Shown here piece after piece: positions 18,467 through 25,836 of a stretch of 47,410 nt of DNA. Positions within the stretch are counted from its first letter, which is position 1; each line of letters starts with the position of its first letter. The notes beneath the pieces are model-generated. The model had not been told where the DNA came from. It saw only the letters and a program-made list of their open reading frames with translations, and ran no database searches. A program made the translations under genes and the position numbers. The stretch comes from Bacillota bacterium (GTDB taxonomy: Bacteria; Bacillota; Bacilli; Alicyclobacillales; SLC66): NCBI GenBank assembly GCA_021785975.1, contig JAJYOE010000008.1, forward strand, positions 1-47,410. The letters are read 5' to 3'.

Positions 18467-19819
18467 GTGCGTATTCGCTCATATTTCGGGCTATGGCTGG
18501 GGAGGGCGACGAAATTCGCTCTGCGAATCAGCGGACGATCAGGGACTAGCCTTCCAGGGCTCGTGGCGGGGAAATTGGCTCCACATTTGTTGCAGGATTT
18601 AATGACACAACTCACCGATTGCGTGATGGTGACGGGGACGAACGGCAAAACGACGACCACCGCTATTTTATACGCATTTTTAAGTGAAGACACGAAGTGG
18701 CTGACGAATCGCGGAGGAGCGAATTTACATCAAGGCTTGTTAGCGACTATGCTTGGCGCCAGCACGCTTTCGGGTAAGTTGCTGGTCAAAAAAGCGGTGC
18801 TAGAAGTGGATGAGGCCACTCTTCCTAAAATCACTGCCTTTTTTCATCCTACAGCGATACTCGTGACCAACGTGTTGCGAGATCAACTGGACCGCTATGG
18901 CGAGGTGGATCAGACACTGCGTCTTTTAAGTGAGGGGACAAGCTATCCGGGAACTGCGCTCGTAACGAATGGCGATGACCCGTTGGCGATGTCGCTTGGC
19001 ATCCATCGGTCAGAATTGACCTACTATTATGGATTCACCCATAGTCCTGAAGTTACTACGACTAGGGCCGATGTTCGCGATGGGGCGTTTTGTCTTCTAT
19101 GCGGCCAGGAACTGGTATATGATTACTTTATTTATGGACAAGTCGGATCCTACCATTGTCCGAATGGTCATTTTCAACGACCAGTTCCGGATTTTGGCGG
19201 TCAGTATGATGGAATCACCGGACAGTTGCTGGTTGAAGAATTTAAATCACGACCCAATCCAGTCTTTGCAATTCAGTCGCCGGTAAGAGGAATCTTTAAT
19301 CAATACAACCTGCTTGCCGCTATCAGTGTCGCGAGAGTGCTTGGCATCTCACCTTCAAAGATCCAAAAGGGAATTGTCAATTATGAAGCGCCTACGGGAA
19401 GGTTTCAGGTGTTTCAGGGCACACCATCGAGAATTTTGGCACTAGTTAAAAACCCCACCGGTGCCAATAGTGTGCTTCGTGCGATAGAAGAAGATGAAAA
19501 CGATAAAGTAGTGTGTTTTATAATCAATGACGATGACGCAGACGGACGGGATGTATCCTGGTTGTGGGACATTAACATTGAAGAATTCTTTCCCAGGTCT
19601 GTTTGCAAATCGTGGATTTGTGCCGGCACGCGTAGTCTGGACATGGCGCTTCGACTCGCTTACGCCGGAGTAGATCGAAACAGCATCAAAGTAGTTGAAA
19701 AGCTTTCTCAATTGGTGGATGCCACGTCAGTAAATGTCCATACAGTATATTTGTTATCCACGTATACTGCCCTTTATCCGCTTAATGAGATCCTTCGGGA
19801 AGGTGTGAAAAATGGCTAG
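18467..19819 (+). CDS. murT: Lipid II isoglutaminyl synthase, Mur ligase subunit MurT
   Basis: MurT activates the alpha-carboxyl of D-Glu in lipid II, and GatD supplies ammonia for amidation to D-iso-glutamine. The 450-aa protein has the Mur ligase P-loop VMVTGTNGKTTTTAILY, the DUF1727 C-terminal domain, and a zinc-ribbon insertion with C209, C212 and C231. The fourth ligand position, Cys in the characterised S. pneumoniae protein, is Gly234 here with His235 beside it (CPNGHF). GTG 18467 has AAGGAG upstream. It overlaps gatD by 8 nt, the usual two-gene arrangement. Confidence 0.94.
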   Translation: MRIRSYFGLWLGRATKFALRISGRSGTSLPGLVAGKLAPHLLQDLMTQLTDCVMVTGTNGKTTTTAILYAFLSEDTKWLTNRGGANLHQGLLATMLGASTLSGKLLVKKAVLEVDEATLPKITAFFHPTAILVTNVLRDQLDRYGEVDQTLRLLSEGTSYPGTALVTNGDDPLAMSLGIHRSELTYYYGFTHSPEVTTTRADVRDGAFCLLCGQELVYDYFIYGQVGSYHCPNGHFQRPVPDFGGQYDGITGQLLVEEFKSRPNPVFAIQSPVRGIFNQYNLLAAISVARVLGISPSKIQKGIVNYEAPTGRFQVFQGTPSRILALVKNPTGANSVLRAIEEDENDKVVCFIINDDDADGRDVSWLWDINIEEFFPRSVCKSWICAGTRSLDMALRLAYAGVDRNSIKVVEKLSQLVDATSVNVHTVYLLSTYTALYPLNEILREGVKNG

Positions 19820-20558
19820 GACTTTGCGTTTTGTGCATCTCTTTCCTGAACTGTTGAATTTATATGCAGACCAGGGGAATCTTTCTGTACTAATGTCAAG
19901 GGCAAAATTACGTGGCATCGATGCAGAAATTGTGCCCATTAAGCTGGGCATGAAGATTGATTTTGATCAAGCCGATTTTGTGTTGCTAGGCGGAGGGTCC
20001 GACAGGGAGCAGGCGATTGTCGGAAAAGAACTACTTGCCTATCGCCAGGATTTCTTAAACGCTATTGATGGAGGACTTCCCTTACTCGCTGTTTGTGGCG
20101 GATATCAATTGCTTGGTGAATATTATGAACTCCCTACTGGTGAAAAAGTGCCTGGATTGCATTTACTTGAAATGACAACTCGTGCGGGGGGCCAACGTCT
20201 CATTGGAAATATCGCCATCGAGTGGATCAAGAGTGATCAAGGACCGAAAAAGACGCTGGTAGGTTTTGAAAATCACGGTGGCAGAACCATTCACGATTAT
20301 CCGCCCCTGGGTACTGTGGTGAAAGGTTATGGCAATAACGGTGTCGATCGGAAAGAAGGGGTGCAATACAAAGGCATAGTCGGCACCTATATTCATGGTC
20401 CACTGTTGCCCAAAAATCCTCACTTGGCGGATTATCTCATCAAAAATGCATTGAGATACCGCGGATTTACGGACGAACTCGACGAACTTGACGATCAATT
20501 GGAATGGCGCGCTCATCAAAGGGTATTAGATCGAATGCAAGTCACTCAAAGTCACTAA
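19812..20558 (+). CDS. gatD: Lipid II isoglutaminyl synthase, glutamine amidotransferase subunit GatD
   Basis: GatD hydrolyses glutamine and channels ammonia to MurT. This is a 248-aa class I amidotransferase of the CobB/CobQ type. The nucleophile is the Cys in LAVCGGYQLLG, the oxyanion region is LLGGGSDREQ, and the catalytic His is in GTYIHGPLLPKNP. ATG 19812 lies within the last codons of murT, so translation is coupled and equal subunit synthesis is likely. No clear terminator follows. The next gene has its own promoter. Confidence 0.94.
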   Translation: MARTLRFVHLFPELLNLYADQGNLSVLMSRAKLRGIDAEIVPIKLGMKIDFDQADFVLLGGGSDREQAIVGKELLAYRQDFLNAIDGGLPLLAVCGGYQLLGEYYELPTGEKVPGLHLLEMTTRAGGQRLIGNIAIEWIKSDQGPKKTLVGFENHGGRTIHDYPPLGTVVKGYGNNGVDRKEGVQYKGIVGTYIHGPLLPKNPHLADYLIKNALRYRGFTDELDELDDQLEWRAHQRVLDRMQVTQSH

Positions 20559-20595
20559 CACTCGATAGTGGTTGTAAAAAAAAGAATTTATTCTT

Positions 20596-20623
20596 ATTGC
20601 TTATTTTTTAATAGTGACTATAA
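20596..20623 (+). promoter_or_regulatory. Sigma-A promoter of the dioxygenase gene
   Basis: TTGCTT, a 16-bp spacer and a perfect TATAAT lie in an AT-rich stretch after gatD, ending 82 bp before ATG 20706. The ORF-track start at 20568 would lie upstream of this promoter and is rejected. Confidence 0.6.
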
Positions 20624-20705
20624 TAAAGTTATCAAAATAAAGTTAGTGATACGTAGTTTATTGCATGAAAGTTCAACGAATGCACAAAGTGAGGAGAACA
20701 TACGG

Positions 20706-21482
20706 ATGATGCCAGCTTTATTTATTGCGCATGGAGCACCGTTACTTGCCATCGAAGAAAATGAATATACCAGTTTTCTGGCAGGTCTCAGCCAACAATT
20801 TCCCAAACCCAAAGCGGTGGTGGTATTTTCTGCGCATTGGCTTGCAGAGGAGCAAAATATTAGCGAAGTGGACCATTACTCCACCATTTATGACTTTGGC
20901 GGATTTCCAGACGAGTTGTACCAAATTAATTACCCGGCATTCAATGATCTCGAGATCGTTCAAGAGATAAAAAGCCTGCTGTCAACACAACGGATAGGGT
21001 ATGATGCAGACACTGTGAGAGGACTCGACCATGGTGCATGGGTCGTGCTTCGGTTACTTTATCCTAACGCGGAGGTCCCGGTCGTGGCGATGTCCGTCAA
21101 TCCTTATTTGTCTCCTCAAGACCAGTATCGTATAGGAGTAGCTTTAAGTTCACTAAGAAAAAAAGACATTCTGGTAATCGCGAGCGGAGGGACCGTTCAC
21201 AATCTTGGCGCCATCAGGTGGGAAGGCAACTCGGTCGACGAGTGGGCGCTGCAATTTGACGAGTGGCTGGAAAAACGGCTGATCGAGTGGGATTTGACTT
21301 CACTATACCAATACCGGACATTAGCACCATATGCTAAATTTGCGGTTCCAACTTATGGTACAGAGCATTTTGTTCCAATTTTTTACGCGATGGGGGTCGC
21401 TCATGAAATTCAGAAAGCGACGTTGCTTTATCGCGGTTACCGTTATGGTAGTCTTAGTCACAGTGTTTGGCAGTTCGGTTGA
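20706..21482 (+). CDS. Class III extradiol ring-cleavage dioxygenase (LigB/DODA family)
   Basis: This is a probable Fe(II) or Zn-dependent enzyme of the 4,5-DOPA-dioxygenase/YgiD family, 258 aa. The start is ATG 20706 with GAGGAG 9 nt before it. Conserved histidines appear in LFIAHGAPL, VFSAHWLAE, GLDHGAWVVL and HFVPIFYAMG, the pattern of the family metal site and acid-base residues. The substrate is unknown; bacterial members cleave catecholic rings in vitro. It is a single gene between a good promoter and a bidirectional terminator, with no other aromatic-degradation genes nearby. Confidence 0.88.
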   Translation: MMPALFIAHGAPLLAIEENEYTSFLAGLSQQFPKPKAVVVFSAHWLAEEQNISEVDHYSTIYDFGGFPDELYQINYPAFNDLEIVQEIKSLLSTQRIGYDADTVRGLDHGAWVVLRLLYPNAEVPVVAMSVNPYLSPQDQYRIGVALSSLRKKDILVIASGGTVHNLGAIRWEGNSVDEWALQFDEWLEKRLIEWDLTSLYQYRTLAPYAKFAVPTYGTEHFVPIFYAMGVAHEIQKATLLYRGYRYGSLSHSVWQFG

Positions 21483-21505
21483 TATCAGAATTGATTTGTT
21501 AAATA

Positions 21506-21562
21506 AAAGTGCTACCGCATCGCTCTTTCAAAGCTTTGCGATAGCACTTTGTTCGTTTTTCA
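21506..21562. terminator. Bidirectional terminator between convergent genes
   Basis: AAAGTGCTA (21506-21514) pairs with TAGCACTTT (21542-21550), with extra CGC/GCG pairing inside. The plus direction is followed by GTTCGTTTTT and the minus direction by TATTTAAC. It separates the dioxygenase gene from the minus-strand hydrolase gene. Confidence 0.7.
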
Positions 21563-21577
21563 AACATGAAATCCAGC

Positions 21578-22519
21578 CTATGACTGGCGGTTTTTTCTAT
21601 CCTCATATATCATCAGGCCCTTGGCGTTGAGTTCCAAGTCTACCGCCATTTCGCTTAGTTCTTCTGACGGTTGAATCCCTGAATTCTGTAAATAGTGGCG
21701 GATATGGCTTCTAAGTTCATCCTGAATGCCTTCCCAGCCTCGGTTTGAAGCAAACACTCGATCACTCAATTCCTTAAATGCCATCGCGCCTTCTAACGTC
21801 CCACGATAGGCTTCTTCTGCAGGAGATGGGCCAAAGTGAGTATGATAGACAGTGTCCACATTCAACTTCTTTATTTTGTCTACCGTATAGGCGACTCCTT
21901 CAGGATCAAAATCTGTCGGACTGGTGGACGGAAATACAAATTCAGTGTTCCATCCTGTGAATGACTTTACGTAGCGAATGCCAAGTGAATCTCCTGAAAA
22001 CACCCCGGATATTTCCGGATCATGGACGACAAAATGATGTTTGGCGTGACCTGGAGTATCGAAAAACACCAATTTCCGGTCACCTATATCAATCGACTCG
22101 CCGTCTTCCCTAATCAATACTTGTTGCTCGGGAATAGGAAGGATATCGCCAAAAAGTGCATGCATTGCCTCGCCATATACTTGAGATGCACCTTGTATTA
22201 AACGCGAAGGATCAATCAGATGACGGGCAGCACGCGGATGGGCAACAAAAGTTGCATTTTTGGCCAACTTTGCCAGTTTTCCTGCTCCTCCTGCGTGGTC
22301 AAGGTGGACGTGGGTAACGATGACATAATCGAGGTCTTCCGCCGTAAGGTTTAACCGCTGTAAGCTGTCTAAAATGTGATCCAAGGAATTCGCTGAGCCT
22401 GTTTCAATCAAAGTTTTTTTGGGACCATTATATAAATACGCGCTGGACCTGCCGGCTTGTCCTTGTTCATATAGATCGAACATGTACAGAGAATCTTGAA
22501 GCAAAATCAAATCGCTCAT
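21578..22519 (-). CDS. Metallo-beta-lactamase-fold hydrolase
   Basis: This 313-aa protein has the binuclear metal site THVHLDHAGG (H70, H72, D74, H75), then DTPGHAKHHFVVHD, SGVFSGDSLGIRY and VYHTHFGP. The closest general types are glyoxalase II-like or flavodiiron-like MBL hydrolases. The C-terminal ~70 residues are helical and not conserved across the fold. Its ATG overlaps the stop of the upstream ftsW-like gene (ATGA), so it is translationally coupled to a cell-wall polymerase gene. The substrate is unknown. Confidence 0.88.
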   Translation of the reverse strand: MSDLILLQDSLYMFDLYEQGQAGRSSAYLYNGPKKTLIETGSANSLDHILDSLQRLNLTAEDLDYVIVTHVHLDHAGGAGKLAKLAKNATFVAHPRAARHLIDPSRLIQGASQVYGEAMHALFGDILPIPEQQVLIREDGESIDIGDRKLVFFDTPGHAKHHFVVHDPEISGVFSGDSLGIRYVKSFTGWNTEFVFPSTSPTDFDPEGVAYTVDKIKKLNVDTVYHTHFGPSPAEEAYRGTLEGAMAFKELSDRVFASNRGWEGIQDELRSHIRHYLQNSGIQPSEELSEMAVDLELNAKGLMIYEDRKNRQS

Positions 22520-23733
22520 CCTCTAAGCCTCCGTTTCTTTTTTAAGGTGTCTGATTTCAAAGTAACTGATTTCGCAGAACTTAAACGTTCTGCTAATGGC
22601 AATACATTATCGAAGGGAAAAACGTCTTCTTGAATTTGCACTTCTTCTCGTGTGTACCGCGATAGTGCCAATAAAATCCCCATGGCGGCCATTTTTGCAA
22701 CCAGAGCCGTTCCTCCATAACTGATGAATGGCAATGGAATTCCAGTGACAGGAATCAAACCAGTCACTGCTGTCACATTGATCAGGGTGCCCACTCCAAT
22801 CATGCCTGAAATGCCAAACGCAAGCAGTGAGGCAAATCGGTTCTGTAGATTCAGGCCGACTTTGATCCCTCTCCAGACAAGCGATGCGTAGAGGGCAAGC
22901 ACTACGAATGCGCCTACTACTCCTAATTCCTCCACGATGACAGCAAATATAAAGTCCTCGTGCGGGATGGGGAGGTACAGATATGGCGAGATGCCTTGCC
23001 CCAGACCTTGGCCAAACAACCCACCGTGATAAATGGCCATCAATGATTGCTGTATCTGGTATCCGCCTTTATTGACGAGCGCCTGGCTCCAAGGATGAAG
23101 GAATACCTGAATTCGAATGTTACGATATGACTCAAATACGGCAAAGGCGATCACCATCGGGATAAACATCAACCCGATGACAAGCAAATGGAGAAACCTC
23201 ACACCTGCTGCAATGACGATCACGATTCCGGATAACAGCAGGAGCATTCCGGTTCCCATGTCAGGCTCAAGTAGTACCAGTATGAACTGAAATCCGAGCA
23301 TCAATAATGGCGGCAATACACCATGTCTAAAGTCATGCAACTTTTTCTTGTTTTTATCGAATATATAGGCAAGATAAAACAAAATACCGATCTGCGCGAA
23401 TTCGCTGGGTTGGATAGGGCCGAGCCAACGCCTGACACCAGCCGCTTTATGGCCTATGCCCGGAATGAGAACAGCAATCAGCATTATAAGTGTGATGATC
23501 GAAAAAAACTTAGCCCACCTGCGAATGGTGTTTGGTCCGATATTCATTAAAATCAACATCAAAACCAATCCGATGATTGCAAAAATGATTTGCCGTTTCA
23601 CATAATAAGTGGGTGGTTCGCCCACCACCTGAACGGCCCACACCATACTGGCACTAAAGATCATCAGCAAACCGAACGCAACAAGGGTGAGCACAATGAA
23701 CAAGATAAGAAAATCAGGCTTGTGCCTTTTCAT
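22516..23733 (-). CDS. SEDS-family peptidoglycan polymerase, FtsW/SpoVE-like
   Basis: This polytopic glycosyltransferase polymerises lipid II with a partner class B PBP. The 405-aa protein starts KPDFLILFIVLTLVAFGLLMIFSAS as in FtsW/SpoVE, followed by GVRRWLGPIQPSEFAQ, LEPDMGTGM, PIPHEDFIFAVIVEELG and LPFISYGGTALV. The catalytic Asp lies in the LEPDMG-type region. The start is ATG 23733 with GGAGGTGACGC upstream. Whether it serves vegetative division or sporulation cannot be told. It is divergent from dedA and a rodA-like gene, and overlaps an MBL hydrolase gene. Confidence 0.93.
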   Translation of the reverse strand: MKRHKPDFLILFIVLTLVAFGLLMIFSASMVWAVQVVGEPPTYYVKRQIIFAIIGLVLMLILMNIGPNTIRRWAKFFSIITLIMLIAVLIPGIGHKAAGVRRWLGPIQPSEFAQIGILFYLAYIFDKNKKKLHDFRHGVLPPLLMLGFQFILVLLEPDMGTGMLLLLSGIVIVIAAGVRFLHLLVIGLMFIPMVIAFAVFESYRNIRIQVFLHPWSQALVNKGGYQIQQSLMAIYHGGLFGQGLGQGISPYLYLPIPHEDFIFAVIVEELGVVGAFVVLALYASLVWRGIKVGLNLQNRFASLLAFGISGMIGVGTLINVTAVTGLIPVTGIPLPFISYGGTALVAKMAAMGILLALSRYTREEVQIQEDVFPFDNVLPLAERLSSAKSVTLKSDTLKKKRRLRG

Positions 23734-23841
23734 GCGTCACCTCCGTATCTAATTTTAATTCGCTGTAAATGGAAGACCTCCTGCTCTTTTTTCGTTGTGG
23801 AGACAAAAATTACGCATCTTGTCCGAAAAATGTGAATGGCG

Positions 23842-23871
23842 TTATTTTCTTAAGTTTGCTAAGTTTATAAT
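23842..23871 (+). promoter_or_regulatory. Probable promoter of the dedA-rodA pair
   Basis: A perfect TATAAT (23866-23871) is preceded at 18 bp by a poor -35 (TTATTT). It lies 44 bp before the proposed dedA start. The -10 is convincing and the -35 is not. Confidence 0.45.
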
Positions 23872-23914
23872 TGGTTCCTCCATTGTAAGTGGAGCCAGGG
23901 AAGAGGTGTGAAGC

Positions 23915-24532
23915 ATCTCCCATATCAATCTTGCGGAATGGATCCACCATTATGGCTATTTTGGATTAACCGGAGCGATGGTACTTGGCATTGTAGGATT
24001 GCCATTGCCTGACGAAACGCTGTTAACGGCAGTCGGGTATCTGGTCTACCGTGGCCAAATGGCGTATTTCCCTTCTGTGATGGCAGGTATGCTTGGTGCA
24101 ATCTCAGGGATTACATTTAGTTACGTGCTAGGGAGTCTTGTTGGGAGAACTGTTTTGATGAAGTTAGGAAAATTCCTTCATATTAAGGAAAATAAGTGGG
24201 CGAGAGCGGAAAATTGGCTAGATAAATACGGTGGGTTTGCTCTGTTTGGAGGTTTTTTTATACCAGGCGTAAGGCATGTCACTGCGATCGTGGCAGGGCT
24301 TGGCAATTTTACGTTTCGGCGTTTTGTGTTTCCTGCCTATTTTGGAGCTTTCGTATGGGTTATTGTCTTTATTACATTGGGACGTTTTGCAGGGCCACAA
24401 GTAGAATCAGTGTCGATGATTCTTTATCGATACCTTGAATGGACCATTTACTTCAGTATTGCAGCGCTTCTTGTTATTGTGGTGGCATTCTGGCGTTGGT
24501 TCCGGATAGGTGCCACCCAGAAAAAGAGATAA
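23915..24532 (+). CDS. DedA-family membrane protein, apparent ATC start
   Basis: DedA proteins are membrane transporters linked to lipid-carrier flipping and membrane homeostasis. The first ATG in frame is 23978, but the frame upstream encodes SHINLAEWIHHYGYFGLTGA, the normal N-terminus, ending at a TGA at 23909-23911. No ATG, GTG or TTG lies in that stretch. ATC 23915 has GAGGTG 6 nt upstream and gives 205 aa, the usual length. The second DedA in this window (34341) aligns with this N-terminus (QYGIYAVF, IPLPSE). Family marks are GLPLPDETLL and FIPGVRHVTAIVAG. A CCC-run frameshift joining GTG 23908 is the alternative. Confidence 0.83.
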   Translation: MSHINLAEWIHHYGYFGLTGAMVLGIVGLPLPDETLLTAVGYLVYRGQMAYFPSVMAGMLGAISGITFSYVLGSLVGRTVLMKLGKFLHIKENKWARAENWLDKYGGFALFGGFFIPGVRHVTAIVAGLGNFTFRRFVFPAYFGAFVWVIVFITLGRFAGPQVESVSMILYRYLEWTIYFSIAALLVIVVAFWRWFRIGATQKKR

Positions 24533-24555
24533 TTGAAGGAAGTGGAGCGAAATCG

Positions 24556-25728
24556 ATGGAATCGATCATAAAAAGAAATATAAGAGATTTGGATTATCCA
24601 TTAATCATGGTCATGATCCTTATCTCTGTTTATAGTGTGATAGCGATTTATACCGCTACTTATGGGAAATCTGACCCCAATATTCCTTCTCATATCATCG
24701 TTCGTCAATTGATATGGGAAATGTTAAGCTATATTGCCATGTTTGCCATGATGTTGATGGACTATCACACGCTCTCCAAATACAGGTGGTGGATTTACGG
24801 TATCTCCATCTTTTTGCTGATAGCGGTTTTTGCGTTTTCAAGGGTCAACGGCGCTCACAGCTGGATACATCTGCCTGGCGGCGGCAGCATTCAGCCTTCA
24901 GAATTTGCGAAACTCACGTTTATCATTTGGACAGCGGATTATATGGCCAAAATGAACGAAAAGGAATTTCCTAATTATTCCTTCAAAGGATTGCTTCCTA
25001 TTTTAATCGCCTTTATCGTGCCCTTTTTATTGATCTTAAAAGAGCCGGCGCTTGGTCAGTCGCTTGTGTTGTTTGTCATTCTCTTCTCGATGTTGCTCGT
25101 TTATGTGAAACGAAGATACCTGCAAGTGTTAATTGCCATTGCAGCAGTTGTGGTGATGACGTTTGGCACTGCAGTGGCGATATATCCTAATCAGACGATT
25201 AAGATGTTGGAGCATCAGCATATCATGCCTCATTATCAAACCATGCGTCTAATCTCATTTATCGATCCCACCTATAGCCCCACTGGTTCAGGATACCAAG
25301 TGTTAGAGGCAGAAATAGCGGTAGGATCGGGCGGAGTATTTGGCGAGGGACTTTTGAAAGGCTCACAAACCAATGGCAGTTGGGTGCCATTTCAATGGAC
25401 GGACTTTATCTTTTCTGCCATTGCTGAGCAGTTGGGCTTTGTCGGTTCCAGTATTTTGATCATGTTATTTCTGGTGATGCTCTATCGGATGGTCAAAGTG
25501 GCAATGACATCATTAGATGACTTTGGCGCTTATTTGATTGCAGGTTCTGTGGGCATGTTTGCCTTTCAAATTTTTGAAAACATCGGAATGAATCTCGTGA
25601 TCAGTCCCGCTACAGGAATCACCCTTCCCTTTATCAGTTACGGGGGATCTTCACTGATTGTCAACTTTCTTAGCATAGGAATAGTTCTTAGTGTTTCTTT
25701 AAGGAGAAGAACGTTGCGATTTGATTGA
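24556..25728 (+). CDS. SEDS-family peptidoglycan polymerase, RodA-like
   Basis: This is a 390-aa SEDS glycosyltransferase, probably for cell elongation. I chose ATG 24556, preceded by GTGGAG; the track start at 24439 lies inside dedA. Features are LDYPLIMVMILISVYSVIAIYTATYG, SIQPSEFAKL, LKEPALGQS (where PDMG/PDLG is usual, so the catalytic-loop Asp is not at its normal place and reads Ala), QWTDFIFSAIAEQLG and LPFISYGGSSLIV. It is 23 nt after dedA and likely co-transcribed. The RodA label rests on the N-terminus and shorter length, so FtsW remains possible. Confidence 0.88.
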   Translation: MESIIKRNIRDLDYPLIMVMILISVYSVIAIYTATYGKSDPNIPSHIIVRQLIWEMLSYIAMFAMMLMDYHTLSKYRWWIYGISIFLLIAVFAFSRVNGAHSWIHLPGGGSIQPSEFAKLTFIIWTADYMAKMNEKEFPNYSFKGLLPILIAFIVPFLLILKEPALGQSLVLFVILFSMLLVYVKRRYLQVLIAIAAVVVMTFGTAVAIYPNQTIKMLEHQHIMPHYQTMRLISFIDPTYSPTGSGYQVLEAEIAVGSGGVFGEGLLKGSQTNGSWVPFQWTDFIFSAIAEQLGFVGSSILIMLFLVMLYRMVKVAMTSLDDFGAYLIAGSVGMFAFQIFENIGMNLVISPATGITLPFISYGGSSLIVNFLSIGIVLSVSLRRRTLRFD

Positions 25729-25764
25729 AATCATCCCTTGCGTCAGATAACCTTACATTTCTTG

Positions 25765-25794
25765 TTGACGTGTTAGGATTATTTCGCGTATACT
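25765..25794 (+). promoter_or_regulatory. Sigma-A promoter of glnA
   Basis: TTGACG, 18 bp, TATACT, ending 43 bp before ATG 25837. CGTCA (25741-25745) and TGACG (25766-25770) form an inverted repeat that overlaps the -35. I did not find a clear GlnR/TnrA box (TGTnAn7TnACA type). Confidence 0.7.
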
Positions 25795-25836
25795 GAGCCT
25801 AATACGATCGATAACAAAGGTAAGGGGATAGAAAAT

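Noticed and set aside
20568-20705. N-terminal extension of the dioxygenase ORF
   Set aside because: It starts upstream of a good -35/-10, is AT-rich and lacks a ribosome site. ATG 20706 has GAGGAG.
25730-25836. GlnR/TnrA box upstream of glnA
   Set aside because: No stretch fits TGTnAn7TnACA well; only fragments such as TGTTAGGATT are seen.
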